From Methylomonas methanica MC09 (lineage in GTDB: Bacteria > Pseudomonadota > Gammaproteobacteria > Methylococcales > Methylomonadaceae): a stretch of 64,000 nucleotides of DNA. The translations under genes were made by a program, and so were the position numbers. Location of the stretch: positions 2,418,001-2,482,000 of the forward strand of contig NC_015572.1 of NCBI RefSeq assembly GCF_000214665.1, in the 5' to 3' direction. Shown piece after piece: positions 36,715-46,258 of the stretch; positions within the stretch are counted from its first letter, which is position 1, and every line of letters starts with the position of its first letter. The notes below the pieces were generated by a model. The model ran no database searches and was not told the DNA's origin. It saw only the letters and a program-made list of their open reading frames with translations.

Positions 36715-37230
36715 TCAACTACCGGCACGGGCTTTTTTTCGCGCATGCCATCGATGCGTCACATTCCAGCGCCAAAAGGCTTTCATGCCGAAATAGCCCA
36801 ATGTTGAACAGGTAATGCCGAGTACCAGACAGCCGAACAAAAACGGGCCGCCGATGTCTGCCATGCTGGAGAAAACGTTTTCAACAGAAAATTCGCCGTC
36901 GAAATGCGGTTTGTTCAAGATCCAGATGCCGACCCGGTAGGCGAAGTAAAATAACGGCGGCATGGTGAGGGGGTTGGTGATCCACACGAGCGCGACCGAA
37001 ATGGGCAGATTGGCGCGGACGAATAGCGCTACCGCGGCAGCCATGGCCATTTGCGTGGGGGTGGGTACCCAGGCGAAAAACAAACCGACCGCAACAGCCA
37101 GCGACACCGAATGCCGGTTCAAATGCCACAGGTTAGGATCGTGCAAGCGGTCGCCCAAAAAGTGCAGGCTTTTGATGGCTTTGATTTTTTCGGGATCCGG
37201 TAAATATTTTTTTATTATTTTTTTTGGCAT
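36715..37230 (-). CDS. DUF2062 membrane protein
   Basis: The 171-residue protein has the DUF2062 pattern: LNRHSVSLAVAVGLFFAWVP, PTQMAMAAAVALFVRANLP, and WITNPLTMPPLFYFAYRVG, followed by a third hydrophobic segment (about 130-152). It is predicted to be an inner-membrane protein of unknown function, often found near comEC or lol genes as here. It ends with a basic tail (HARKKARAGS). Confidence 0.85.
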   Translation of the reverse strand: MPKKIIKKYLPDPEKIKAIKSLHFLGDRLHDPNLWHLNRHSVSLAVAVGLFFAWVPTPTQMAMAAAVALFVRANLPISVALVWITNPLTMPPLFYFAYRVGIWILNKPHFDGEFSVENVFSSMADIGGPFLFGCLVLGITCSTLGYFGMKAFWRWNVTHRWHARKKARAGS

Positions 37231-37334
37231 TGCGCTACTCTGTTAGTCAAGCTGTGCGCGAATTCTAACAGGTTTTAGCGCTTGGGGATTTTGGCGGAAG
37301 GTTATTTGCTCTGCTGAGGTGTATTGTTAGCCGC

Positions 37335-38624
37335 TCATTTTTTATAACGATCAAGAGTTTCAGCGGCTTTGCGGATAGCAAGAATAACCAACGGCTCGAG
37401 CTTTTGCATCAGCCAGCCATGCGTGCGATACGAATAGGCGGCCAGCTTTTTGGTTGCTGTACGGCCGAGACCGGAAATGTCGACGGACCTGTCTTGAACC
37501 ACGCCCTGGCGGTGCAGCCAATGCAATAAGCCGCTCAGCCAAAGCGCCAGCGGCATCAGGCCGGTGAAAAACCAGATCAGGCGTCCCCAGTCTCCAAACG
37601 CTTCGCCGGTGTGTATCGGCCATTGCCAGGTGGTAAAGGTTTGGCCGGCACTGAATAATATCGGGTTGTTGACGCCGCGAATCTGGCCGCTCCAGCGATC
37701 CACCCAGACATTGGTAAAAGGGTGGTGCTGATTGAGCTCGCGATGCTGGCGCAAGTTGATGCGATAGGTGCCCAATTCGCCGGCCGGCGTGGTGACGCGG
37801 CGCACTTCTGAGCTGGGGAACAGGCCGCGCGCCACCAAAACCGCTTCGCTAAGCGTAATGGGTTTATCGTTCGGTTTCGAGGTGCTGCTGACATTGGGCC
37901 CGGCATCGCCGTGCCCCATGCCGGACGAGGCCGTCAGGTTTTCCAATAAGTCCGGGTAGGCCAAATGAAAGCCGGTGAAGGCTAGCAGCAGTAAAAAACC
38001 GGCGCTCAGCAAACCCAGCAGACGATGCGTGTCGAGTAACAGCCGCATCAGGCCGGCATCGTGCCGCAGTTTAAACGCTTGGGAAAGTCGTGCCAGACCC
38101 GGCCACCAGAGGTATAAACCGCTGCACACGGAAATCATTAACAGCACGGCCAGCGCCGTAACGATATTCCGTCCGGATGCGCCCAGCTGCAGATGCGTGT
38201 GCAGATCAAGCAGCCAAGTGGTGAAGGTGTGCCCCCAAAAACGACTGCCGATCACCTTGCCGGTGTAAGGATTGACGGCCACCATCAGCGGCGCGTAATA
38301 GCTGTCCACACTTTCGGCCGGCTTTTCGAACCAGGCCGTGATTGTGCCGTTGGGCGTGTTCGGCATTTCCAGCGTCCAGGCGCCGTGCCGATTAGGATGG
38401 TGCTTGCGAAGTTGGGCTATCACGATGTCCAGAGATACCGGTTGGCTTTGCGGTTGCTCGATAAGCAGTTCGGGGTTGAGCAGGGCGTCGATTTCCGCGC
38501 GGTATACACTGAGGCTGCCTGTTAAGCCCATCAGAGCGAAAAATAAACCGAACAGCAAAGCTAAATATAAATGGCATTTAAGCCAAAGGGTCCGAGTCAG
38601 GCAAAAACGAAAACGTGGCGGCAT
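37335..38624 (-). CDS. PepSY-associated membrane protein (iron-regulated type)
   Basis: The 429-residue protein has four membrane segments in the PepSY_TM arrangement: LYLALLFGLFFALMGLTGSL near residue 18, then two in the middle (155-175 and 205-230) and one near residue 350. Periplasmic PepSY-like regions contain GTITAWFEKPAES and NVWVDRWSGQI. Members are found with siderophore receptors and ferric reductases; the exact role is unknown. It is divergent from comEC. It is possibly Fur-regulated, but I saw no certain Fur box upstream. Confidence 0.8.
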   Translation of the reverse strand: MPPRFRFCLTRTLWLKCHLYLALLFGLFFALMGLTGSLSVYRAEIDALLNPELLIEQPQSQPVSLDIVIAQLRKHHPNRHGAWTLEMPNTPNGTITAWFEKPAESVDSYYAPLMVAVNPYTGKVIGSRFWGHTFTTWLLDLHTHLQLGASGRNIVTALAVLLMISVCSGLYLWWPGLARLSQAFKLRHDAGLMRLLLDTHRLLGLLSAGFLLLLAFTGFHLAYPDLLENLTASSGMGHGDAGPNVSSTSKPNDKPITLSEAVLVARGLFPSSEVRRVTTPAGELGTYRINLRQHRELNQHHPFTNVWVDRWSGQIRGVNNPILFSAGQTFTTWQWPIHTGEAFGDWGRLIWFFTGLMPLALWLSGLLHWLHRQGVVQDRSVDISGLGRTATKKLAAYSYRTHGWLMQKLEPLVILAIRKAAETLDRYKK

Positions 38625-38750
38625 GAAAACTTGTGGGATAAGAATAATCAGGGATCAAGGCATTATGGCAAAGCAGTTTACAGGTGCGGCGGCGCAACAG
38701 CAAAATCCTTGCAAGGTATTGGCTTATTTTATGCCGGTAAAGGCGTAACC

Positions 38751-41009
38751 GTGACTGTGCTGATTTTTATAGCCGGTGTTGCCTGGGTTCAGCAATGGAC
38801 CCGGTTACCCACTGCGATGGAAGGGGTGTTGCTGCTGGGCTTGGCCTTGTTATTGGCTTACCGGCGTTACTGGCATCTTTGCTTGCTGGTGACGGGGGCG
38901 ATTTGGGCCAGCGCTTATGGCGCTTGGTGTTTGACCGATCGCTTGGCCGATGAATTGCAAGGTAAGGACCTGGCGGTTCAAGGTTATATTGTCAGTATAC
39001 CCAAGCAAACCGAGAACCGGACCGGCTTCGATTTTAAGCTGACGAATACCGTACCCGGGGTGCCAAGCAAATTACGCTTGAATTGGTATTACCCGTCGCA
39101 GCCGATTAAAGCCGGGCAAGCCTGGGAGATGACGGTTAGATTGAAAAAACCGCATGGCCGCAGTAATCCGGGGAGCTTCGATTACGAAGCCTGGTTGTTC
39201 GCGAATCGTATCGGTGCAACCGGCTATGTACGCTCCAAACCCGAGCCCCGACCGATCGATGCGACATTTTCCGTTAATCGGTATCTGGCGCTATCTCGGC
39301 AGGCTGTCTCCGATCGGCTGGACAATGTCTTGCCGGATAGCGGGCAATTGGGTGTTATCAAAGCACTGACCATCGGCAGCCAGAACTTGATTAGCCGGCG
39401 GCAGTGGGAGGTGTTCCGGTTAACCGGAATTGTGCATCTGATGGTGATTTCCGGTGCGCACATCGGTTTGGTGGCGGCCGGCATATTTTTAATGGTACGC
39501 TGGCTGTGGGTGCGAACAGGTGTTTTGGCGGTGTCCCCGCAGAATATCGCGGCGGTTTGTGCCTGGCTGGCGGCACTGTGTTACGCGGCATTGGCCGGTT
39601 TCTCGGTTCCGGCGCAACGGGCGGTTTTGATGCTTGCGGTCGGGCTTTGGGCGCTGGTCCTGCAGCGCAACATCGCCGTCACGCGAGGTCTGTTGATAGC
39701 GTTATTGGTTGTGGTAGTGTTCGACCCGCTGGCGCTGTTATCGCATGGTTTTTGGCTGTCATTTAGCGCGGTTGCCTTGCTGTTTTATGTGTCGGCGGGG
39801 CGACTTGGACGAGCGGGATACTGGCGGCGAGTCGGCAAATTACATCTGTCGATGGCGATTGGTCTATCGCCGCTTTTATTGCTGTTTTTCCAGCAAATAT
39901 CCGTGGCGGCACCCTTGGCTAATAGCGTGGCCGTACCGCTAATCGGCTTGCTGGTTATGCCGCTGTGCCTGTTGGCCGGCGGTATGCTTTTCTGCTGGCC
40001 GGCGTTGGCTTATTACCTGTTATGGCTGGTTGAGCGCTTATTGCAATGCTTAGGGTGGTTTTTACAGCAATTGGCGGATTGGCCGCTTGCCAGCCTGTCT
40101 TTAGCCGCTCCGCCTTGGTACGCTGTGATCTTGGCTACAATAGGTGTGATGCTGTTGCTGGCACCGAAAGGCATGCCATGCCGTTACTTAGGCACGTTTT
40201 TGCTGCTGCCGCTGTTCTTTGTGAAGATCGAAAAACCGGGGTACGGTGAGTTTTGGTTTACGTTGTTGGATGTGGGGCAGGGCTTGGCCGCCGTGGTGCA
40301 AACGGAGCGGCATGCCTTGGTCTTCGACACCGGGGCTCGATACAGTCAACAATCCGATATGGGCGAAACCGTGGTTTTGCCGTTTTTACGTCACCGGAAT
40401 GTCACAACGCTGGATGGCTTGGTAATCAGTCACGGCGATAATGACCACAGCGGCGGTGCTGCTTCGGTGCTGGCTGCAATGCCGGTGTCTGCTTTGTATA
40501 GCAGCGTACCGGAATGGGCGGGGAGGCCGGGCGGATTATATTGTCAAGCCGGGCAGGGCTGGCATTGGGATGGAGTGGATTTCAAAATGTTGTCACCCGG
40601 AACGGAGCCGTTTGGCGGCGAAAACGATAATTCCTGCGTGTTGCAAATCAGCAATGCAACGCATCGCTTACTGTTGACGGGCGATATACAGCAATCCGCC
40701 GAGCAGTGGCTGGTAGCACAATACGGCCCCGCCTTGGCCAGTTCGGTGCTGGTTGCGCCGCATCATGGCAGCAAAACCTCGTCGAGCGCCGGTTTTTTGC
40801 GGCAGGTACAGCCGGAATGGGTGTTAATACCGGCAGGGTATAAAAATCGTTTCGGCTTTCCGCATGCGACCGTAATGCGGCGCTATGAAGCCCTGCATAT
40901 TACGAGCTTTAGTAGTGCGGAAGCGGGAGCAATCAGCCTAAAAACCAATGGCGCCGATATGAAAGTTGAGTTGGCGCGTAAACGTTTTAAGCGTTATTGG
41001 ATGGACTAA
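38751..41009 (+). CDS. comEC: DNA-uptake channel protein ComEC/Rec2
   Basis: The open frame reaches back to 38571, but the first 60 codons overlap the divergent PepSY gene region and have no membrane character. GTG at 38751, followed by VLIFIAGVAWV and preceded by AAGG, is the likely start, giving 752 residues. It has a DUF4131-type N-terminus, the Competence domain of many helices (GIVHLMVISGAHIGLVAAG), and a C-terminal metallo-beta-lactamase-like nuclease (LLDVGQG, SHGDNDHSGG near residue 560, APHHGSKTSSS). It carries single-stranded DNA across the inner membrane during transformation. Confidence 0.9.
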   Translation: MTVLIFIAGVAWVQQWTRLPTAMEGVLLLGLALLLAYRRYWHLCLLVTGAIWASAYGAWCLTDRLADELQGKDLAVQGYIVSIPKQTENRTGFDFKLTNTVPGVPSKLRLNWYYPSQPIKAGQAWEMTVRLKKPHGRSNPGSFDYEAWLFANRIGATGYVRSKPEPRPIDATFSVNRYLALSRQAVSDRLDNVLPDSGQLGVIKALTIGSQNLISRRQWEVFRLTGIVHLMVISGAHIGLVAAGIFLMVRWLWVRTGVLAVSPQNIAAVCAWLAALCYAALAGFSVPAQRAVLMLAVGLWALVLQRNIAVTRGLLIALLVVVVFDPLALLSHGFWLSFSAVALLFYVSAGRLGRAGYWRRVGKLHLSMAIGLSPLLLLFFQQISVAAPLANSVAVPLIGLLVMPLCLLAGGMLFCWPALAYYLLWLVERLLQCLGWFLQQLADWPLASLSLAAPPWYAVILATIGVMLLLAPKGMPCRYLGTFLLLPLFFVKIEKPGYGEFWFTLLDVGQGLAAVVQTERHALVFDTGARYSQQSDMGETVVLPFLRHRNVTTLDGLVISHGDNDHSGGAASVLAAMPVSALYSSVPEWAGRPGGLYCQAGQGWHWDGVDFKMLSPGTEPFGGENDNSCVLQISNATHRLLLTGDIQQSAEQWLVAQYGPALASSVLVAPHHGSKTSSSAGFLRQVQPEWVLIPAGYKNRFGFPHATVMRRYEALHITSFSSAEAGAISLKTNGADMKVELARKRFKRYWMD

Positions 41010-41032
41010 TCGTTTTAAAACTGCACGCTAGT

Positions 41033-41476
41033 CTAAGCTTGCCGATTCAGTACCGACGCCAAATTGATCTCTTTAGGACTGGCGATACACAACATGAGCG
41101 GACCGATGCTCAGCATCGCGACCTTGTTTTGGGCGCCGACCACAACAATTTGTTCCAACTCGCCCAAGCCAAGCAAAGCGGCACCTTGTTGCGCGGCGCG
41201 CGCACTGTCCTGAACCGTGGCGCCGAACGCGTCGATGGCGGCGAGTTGTGCCGATTGGGCCAGAATCAAACCGTCGTGGTAAGCCGCGCAGGCGGAAATA
41301 CCTTTGATCTTGCCGACCTTGTCCACCAAAGCCTGCACGGCATCGATAAATTCAGCGCGTTTTAAACGTATCTTTTCGCTGGCGTTGATGATGTTGGACG
41401 TGGATTGCTGTTGCGATATCGCGTATTCGTCCGCCAGACGACTCAGCTCCGTTAATTGTGCTTGAAACCAATGCAT
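41033..41476 (-). CDS. roadblock/LC7-like protein
   Basis: The 147-residue protein has an N-terminal helical extension (about 45 residues), then a roadblock/LC7-type fold: KIKGISACAAYHDGLILAQS, ARAAQQGAALLGLGELEQIV and VGAQNKVAMLSIGPLMLCIA. The strand order fits the profilin-like fold that regulates small GTPases. It lies 20 bases downstream of a second roadblock gene and in line with a V4R gene; no GTPase gene is seen in the cluster. Confidence 0.7.
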   Translation of the reverse strand: MHWFQAQLTELSRLADEYAISQQQSTSNIINASEKIRLKRAEFIDAVQALVDKVGKIKGISACAAYHDGLILAQSAQLAAIDAFGATVQDSARAAQQGAALLGLGELEQIVVVGAQNKVAMLSIGPLMLCIASPKEINLASVLNRQA

Positions 41477-41496
41477 GGGAAAGTGTTATGTCCGGT

Positions 41497-41910
41497 TTAA
41501 TGATTCAGATAATGGCTAAATAATTTTTTTAAAACCGGAATGGTTTCTTTTAATTCAAAGCGCACCCGGCCCAATAAGGCGTCCCGTTGCGTTACCAGGG
41601 CCAGCATAAAACCTGCTTCAACAGGCGTTGATAAAATAAAGCCCTCGGCGTTCTCGCAAATCACCATGTTGGTGGAATGGTGGCCGACGTGCTGCGCGGC
41701 TCTGGCGGCCGCGCCGAACACCACCTGCACGGAAGCGCCGATTGCATCGGTATTGACGTCCGATTCACGCTGAATATGCGTGACCAAACCGTCGCTATCG
41801 ACAATGGCCGCGGCCGTTACGCCTTGAATGCCCATCAGGTTACGTAAAATGGCATCAATTTCGCCGGATTGCGATTTCCGGGTATCAAGTGGGTGTATGT
41901 TGCTGCTCAT
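41497..41910 (-). CDS. roadblock/LC7 domain protein
   Basis: The 137-residue protein fits the family clearly: IDAILRNLMGIQGVTAAAIV, DSDGLVTHIQ, GASVQVVFGAAARAAQHVGH and EGFILSTPVEAGFMLALVT. In MglB-like systems such proteins dimerise and act as GTPase-activating proteins in cell polarity or gliding. Here the neighbours are another roadblock protein, a V4R protein and an OmpA-like protein, all on the minus strand with short gaps. Confidence 0.85.
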   Translation of the reverse strand: MSSNIHPLDTRKSQSGEIDAILRNLMGIQGVTAAAIVDSDGLVTHIQRESDVNTDAIGASVQVVFGAAARAAQHVGHHSTNMVICENAEGFILSTPVEAGFMLALVTQRDALLGRVRFELKETIPVLKKLFSHYLNH

Positions 41911-41947
41911 GGTGCTCTCCTGGAATTTTGCCGATGTACCGATCTTG

Positions 41948-42496
41948 TTAGAGCAAGTCGACCCGTATCAAACATGTTTTATCGCCCAGCGCATTGCATT
42001 TGGTTTCCGTCGCTTTGACATTTCGATTGAAAAAGGTTTTGACGATACCGCCCACCATGCCGGCTTCGAAATGGCATATCGGTGCCGAGACGTTATGTAT
42101 GCCGGCACAGGAGACGCACTCGTCGACGCGCAATTCCAGCCTGCCGGCATTCAGGTCCACCTTGTCGGGAACCACCAAGCCGATACTGAGTTGGCGACAC
42201 AGCAGCTTTATTTTGCCGACATAGGTTTCCAGGTCTTTATCGATATTGGCTGCGGCCAGCTGGCCCATGGCCAAGCCCAGGCTTTGGCCGGAGTGGTACA
42301 CCAGCGAAGGCGCACCTTGGCCTAAGATATCCTCCAGATTGGAACCCAAAGCCACCATGCGTAAGGCTTGAAAAAGCCGGATAGGGATCATGGGCCCTAG
42401 ATCCTGGCGGTTTTCGATGTCGAACTGGCCGGAAATGATGCCGTCGAGAATCTGTTGTTGGGCAATTTGATAATCGGATTTATGTGTGCTTGGCAT
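41948..42496 (-). CDS. V4R (4-vinyl reductase) domain protein
   Basis: The 182-residue protein has a C-terminal V4R domain: VDECVSCAGIHNVSAPICHF, EAGMVGGIVKTFF and KATETKCNALGDKTCLIRV, with four or more conserved cysteines. V4R domains bind small molecules or zinc and occur in regulators of aromatic degradation and in bacteriochlorophyll synthesis. Here there is no regulator domain. Linkage to roadblock proteins suggests a ligand sensor in the same signalling unit. Confidence 0.8.
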   Translation of the reverse strand: MPSTHKSDYQIAQQQILDGIISGQFDIENRQDLGPMIPIRLFQALRMVALGSNLEDILGQGAPSLVYHSGQSLGLAMGQLAAANIDKDLETYVGKIKLLCRQLSIGLVVPDKVDLNAGRLELRVDECVSCAGIHNVSAPICHFEAGMVGGIVKTFFNRNVKATETKCNALGDKTCLIRVDLL

Positions 42497-42520
42497 GGCT
42501 AATGTCCTATTGAAGTTCGG

Positions 42521-43270
42521 TTAACGATCAAGGCAAGTTAATTCGACGCGGCGGTTTTGGGCGGCCATGATTGGCGTATCGTTTGGCACGGCGGGACTGT
42601 CCATTCCCTCGGATGCCAGGGTGATCTTTTCGGTTGGAATACCGCTGGCCAATAACAGTTTTTTTACGCTATCCGCTCTTGCCAGGCCGATACGTTTGTT
42701 TATCGCCGCAGGCCCCATATTACAGGTGTGCCCGGTGAGTTTTATGATGGAGCAGCTTTTTGCCGCCTTGATTAAGTCGTCTTGCTCGGATTTGCTTAGC
42801 AGATTAAGTTTGCTTGAGTTAAATTTGAAATGTACGGTAAACAAACTGTCGGATGATGTCGCGGCCGACGCCTCTGTTTTGGAAGTTGCGAGGCTTTGTT
42901 CATTATCGGCGGCTAGATGTTCGGAGCTATCTTCAGTTGAGACTGTTGGGTTCTGATGCTCAGGGGGCGATTCCGTTTGAGGACTGTCGGTTTCCGGTTC
43001 CGGATTTTTCGGTACCCAGTTGTCGGTTTCCTGTTCCGGGCTGTAGTTGGATGCCTGGGACGTAACGGTCGTATCGGTTTGTACGGATACTATTTGCGGC
43101 GACACGTTTTGGTTCTGCTTGTACAGTAAAAACGTACCCGCCAAGCCGATGACGACCAGCGCATATAGCCAGGGTGTTCGGTACCATTTAGGCGCATTTT
43201 TTAAGGTTTCGGGAAGTTGCAGAATCCCGTCCAGCCCATCGTAATCAACAGAGCGCTGCTTCCTCTTCAT
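42521..43270 (-). CDS. OmpA-domain protein anchored by one N-terminal helix
   Basis: The 249-residue protein has a cytoplasmic N-terminus, a single membrane helix (WLYALVVIGLAGTFLLY, about 33-49) and a Ser/Thr/Glu/Pro-rich linker (about 60-140). The C-terminal OmpA-like domain (about 145-249) contains LTGHTCNMGPAAINKRIGLA, then RADSVKKLLLASGI and AQNRRVEL. The domain should sit in the periplasm on peptidoglycan. The arrangement recalls MotB-like stator anchors, but no MotA partner is present. It is the first gene of the roadblock/V4R group. Confidence 0.75.
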   Translation of the reverse strand: MKRKQRSVDYDGLDGILQLPETLKNAPKWYRTPWLYALVVIGLAGTFLLYKQNQNVSPQIVSVQTDTTVTSQASNYSPEQETDNWVPKNPEPETDSPQTESPPEHQNPTVSTEDSSEHLAADNEQSLATSKTEASAATSSDSLFTVHFKFNSSKLNLLSKSEQDDLIKAAKSCSIIKLTGHTCNMGPAAINKRIGLARADSVKKLLLASGIPTEKITLASEGMDSPAVPNDTPIMAAQNRRVELTCLDR

Positions 43271-43483
43271 ACTAATTCGCTACCCTTTAAAATCAGTGAG
43301 TCAAAGTATAGTCCTTATTGAAAGAGTGATAAACCTCGCATTTTTGGACTATTCTCGACCCATACGCTATTTAAAGCGGAGCCTTAAAAAAATAACGTTT
43401 TTTAACGGGACCGCAAACAGCAGAATAGGGTAATGGAGGCGGGCAATAGTGCTTGGGGCAATAGCGAGATGCTAAAAAACCGT

Positions 43484-44368
43484 TTATTTAATTTCCGACA
43501 ACAGCCGATCGATCATGCTGTTGGCTTGGCTGAGATAGCCGCCTCCGAACAAATTCAGGTGATTGAGGATATGGTAGAGATTATAAAGGGTCTTGCGGGT
43601 TTTGTAGTCAGGGTCCAGCGGGTACTCATTGTTATAAGCACTGTAGAAGTTTGAGCCAAAGCCGCCGAATAATTCCGTCATGGCGATATCGGTTTCGCGG
43701 TCGCCGTAATAGCAAGCCGGATCGAACATAATGGGATTGCCTTCGCTGTCGCTGGCTGCGTTGCCGCCCCAAAGATCGCCATGTAGCAAAGACGGATGCG
43801 GCCGATGGCGGGTAAAAAAGGCCGGCAGCTTTTCCAATAGTGTTAACCCACGGGTTTGTAAAGGACCCGTAAAGCCGTTTTCCGCAGCAAATTGCAATTG
43901 CTTGCCCAGTCTTTGCTGTTGCCAGAAATCCACCCAGTCGTCACGGCGTTCGTTATGCTGCGGCGTCGAGCCTATGGTGTTATCGATAGGCCAACCGAAA
44001 AACGCCTGCGGTTGTCGGTGCAGACGCGCCAATTGGCTGCCGAACCGGCTGGCACTGTCTCCCCGTAGCGAGCCCAGCGCTTCGTATTCCAGCAACAAAT
44101 AAGCGTGATTGTCGTGCTCGCCGAATAGTACCACTTGCGGAACTTTGACTTGCTGTAGCGAAGCGAGTTCTTGCAAACCGGCGGCTTCCGCCGCAAACAT
44201 GTTTAACAGGCTGGCACGATTAAGCTTTATAAACCAATCGATGCCGGTAGCTTGCAATCGGAAGGCGGTATTGATATCGCCACCACCGACCCGTGTCAGG
44301 CGGTGGTTTTGCAGGTCGCGGCCAGTCGCTTGCTGTAAGTGTTGTATGAGACTGGCGCTGACTGTCAT
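43484..44368 (-). CDS. fructosamine kinase family protein
   Basis: The 294-residue protein has the aminoglycoside phosphotransferase-like fold: an N-terminal GGGDINTAFRL loop, FIKLN for the ATP-binding lysine, the catalytic LLHGDLWGGNAASD, and the metal-binding IMFDPACYYGDRETDIAM. It probably phosphorylates ketosamines (fructosamine, ribulosamine) on proteins to aid deglycation. It is 3 bases downstream of glnS on the same strand and likely cotranscribed. Confidence 0.9.
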   Translation of the reverse strand: MTVSASLIQHLQQATGRDLQNHRLTRVGGGDINTAFRLQATGIDWFIKLNRASLLNMFAAEAAGLQELASLQQVKVPQVVLFGEHDNHAYLLLEYEALGSLRGDSASRFGSQLARLHRQPQAFFGWPIDNTIGSTPQHNERRDDWVDFWQQQRLGKQLQFAAENGFTGPLQTRGLTLLEKLPAFFTRHRPHPSLLHGDLWGGNAASDSEGNPIMFDPACYYGDRETDIAMTELFGGFGSNFYSAYNNEYPLDPDYKTRKTLYNLYHILNHLNLFGGGYLSQANSMIDRLLSEIK

Positions 44369-44371
44369 GAC

Positions 44372-46033
44372 TTATTTTCCCCAGCTGTCCCGCAACGTGA
44401 CGGTGCGGTTGAATACCAGTTTGCCGGCTTGGCTGTCGACGGCATCCAGGCAAAAATAGCCGGTGCGTTCAAACTGATAGCGAATGTCCGCTGTGGTTTC
44501 GGCAAGACTGGCTTCCACCCGGCAGTTTTGCAGAATTTCCAGGGAATGCGGGTTGATGGCATCCAGAAAATTATCCAGGGTATCCGGGTTAGGGTGGCTA
44601 AACAGTCTATCGTATAAACGCAGTTCGGCAGGTAAAGCGTGCTGCTCGGATACCCAGTGGATTACACCCTTGACTTTGCGGCCTTCCGGATTTTTACCCA
44701 AGGTGGCAGGGTCGTAACTGCAGCGTAATTCAATTACCTGGCCGGCAGCGTCTTTGACGACTTGTTCGCATTTGATCACATAAGAGCCGCGCAGACGCAC
44801 TTCGCCGCCGGGTACCAGACGCTTGAAATCCTTAGGCGGGTTTTCCATGAAATCGTCTTGTTCGATCAGGATGACTTTAGAAAAAGGTACGCTACGGCTG
44901 CCCATTTCCGGTTTTTGCGGGTGATTGGCGATTTGGTAGGTTTCGGTTTTGCCGTCCTCCCAATTTTCAATGACCACCCGCAACGGCCGTAACACCGCCA
45001 TGGCGCGGCTGGCGCTTTCGTTGAGATCTTCGCGGATGCAGTTTTCCAGCACGGTCATTTCGATCCAGGAATTCTTTTTGGTGACGCCGATACGCTCGCA
45101 GAAATCCCGAATCGCTTCCGGCGGCACGCCGGCGCGGCGCAGGCCTGAAATAGTCGGCATGCGCGGGTCGTCCCAGCCGTTGACATGCTTTTCGGTAACC
45201 AGCTGCAGTAGCTTGCGTTTGCTGACTATGGTGTATTCCAGTTGCAGTCGGGCGAATTCGATTTGTTGCGGGTGGCAAGGCGTCTGTAATTTATCCAGTA
45301 CCCAGTCGTACAGCGGCCGGTGGTCTTCGAACTCCAGGGTACAAATCGAATGCGTAATACCTTCCAAGGCATCGGAAATGCAGTGGGTATAGTCGTACAT
45401 AGGATAGATGCACCACGCATCGCCAGTACGGTGGTGATGCACCCGGCGAATACGGTAAATCGTCGGGTCGCGCAGGTTAATGTTGGGCGAAGCCATGTCG
45501 ATTTTGGCCCGCAGTACATACTGACCATCGGCGAATTCGCCGGCCCGCATGCGTTGGAACAGGTCCAGGTTGTCTTCTATGCTGCGGCTACGGTCCGCAC
45601 TGGCTTTGCCGGGCTCGGTCAGCGTGCCGCGATCGCTGCGCATTTGTTCGGCGGTGGAACTGTCTACATAAGCGTCGCCTTGCCGGATTAACTGCACGGC
45701 GTATTGATAGAGTTGTTCAAAATAATCCGAGGCATGGTATTTGCCGGCCCAGCTAAAGCCCAGCCAAGCGACGTCGCGTTCAATCGATTCCATATATTCA
45801 ACGCTTTCTTTTTCCGGATTGGTGTCGTCAAACCGCAGATTGCAAGTACCGCTGTTCTCGGCGGCTAGCGTAAAGTTCTGACAAATCGATTTGGCGTGGC
45901 CGATATGCAAATAGCCGTTAGGTTCGGGCGGAAATCGGGTGGCGACCTTGCCTTGGTTTTTATTGGCTGCCAGATCTTCGGCAATGATGTGACGTATAAA
46001 ATTGGATTGAACGATACTTTCGTTGCTGGACAT
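44372..46033 (-). CDS. glnS: glutaminyl-tRNA synthetase
   Basis: The 553-residue protein charges tRNA-Gln with glutamine. Class I signatures are present: [17 protein letters not shown] (HIGH, about residues 37-53) and the KMSKS equivalent [13 protein letters not shown] (about 270). The C-terminal anticodon-binding beta-barrels carry [18 protein letters not shown] and [11 protein letters not shown]. Length and order match the bacterial enzyme. It is divergent from rpoH. Confidence 0.95.
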   Translation of the reverse strand: MSSNESIVQSNFIRHIIAEDLAANKNQGKVATRFPPEPNGYLHIGHAKSICQNFTLAAENSGTCNLRFDDTNPEKESVEYMESIERDVAWLGFSWAGKYHASDYFEQLYQYAVQLIRQGDAYVDSSTAEQMRSDRGTLTEPGKASADRSRSIEDNLDLFQRMRAGEFADGQYVLRAKIDMASPNINLRDPTIYRIRRVHHHRTGDAWCIYPMYDYTHCISDALEGITHSICTLEFEDHRPLYDWVLDKLQTPCHPQQIEFARLQLEYTIVSKRKLLQLVTEKHVNGWDDPRMPTISGLRRAGVPPEAIRDFCERIGVTKKNSWIEMTVLENCIREDLNESASRAMAVLRPLRVVIENWEDGKTETYQIANHPQKPEMGSRSVPFSKVILIEQDDFMENPPKDFKRLVPGGEVRLRGSYVIKCEQVVKDAAGQVIELRCSYDPATLGKNPEGRKVKGVIHWVSEQHALPAELRLYDRLFSHPNPDTLDNFLDAINPHSLEILQNCRVEASLAETTADIRYQFERTGYFCLDAVDSQAGKLVFNRTVTLRDSWGK

Positions 46034-46199
46034 TTTTGGAATTTAATTATGAGAGTGGTAAGGCGCGAGTCATACTCGCTGTTGTTGCATTTTACGAGTT
46101 TGGCTTTAGGTCGTAAAGCGATGGTCCGCCGGGCAAAATCGGTTCGGATAAACCATTAATCCGATTAAGGATTTACCGGAAAAAAATTTCAGCAAATTG

Positions 46200-46226
46200 T
46201 TAGCACTCTTACATGGAGAGTGCTAG
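46200..46226 (+). promoter_or_regulatory. CIRCE operator (HrcA site) upstream of rpoH
   Basis: TTAGCACTC, a 9-base spacer and GAGTGCTAG match the CIRCE consensus (TTAGCACTC-N9-GAGTGCTAA) in 17 of 18 arm positions. The right arm runs into an extended -10-like TGCTAGAAT (46221-46229), so HrcA bound here would cover the promoter. The site is 33 bases upstream of the rpoH start codon. Confidence 0.85.
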
Positions 46227-46258
46227 AATCGGTTTAACGTTATTTAAGAGAGGTAGAT

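Noticed and set aside
38571..38750. Upstream extension of comEC
   Set aside because: The added 60 residues are polar, overlap the divergent PepSY start and are not part of the family.
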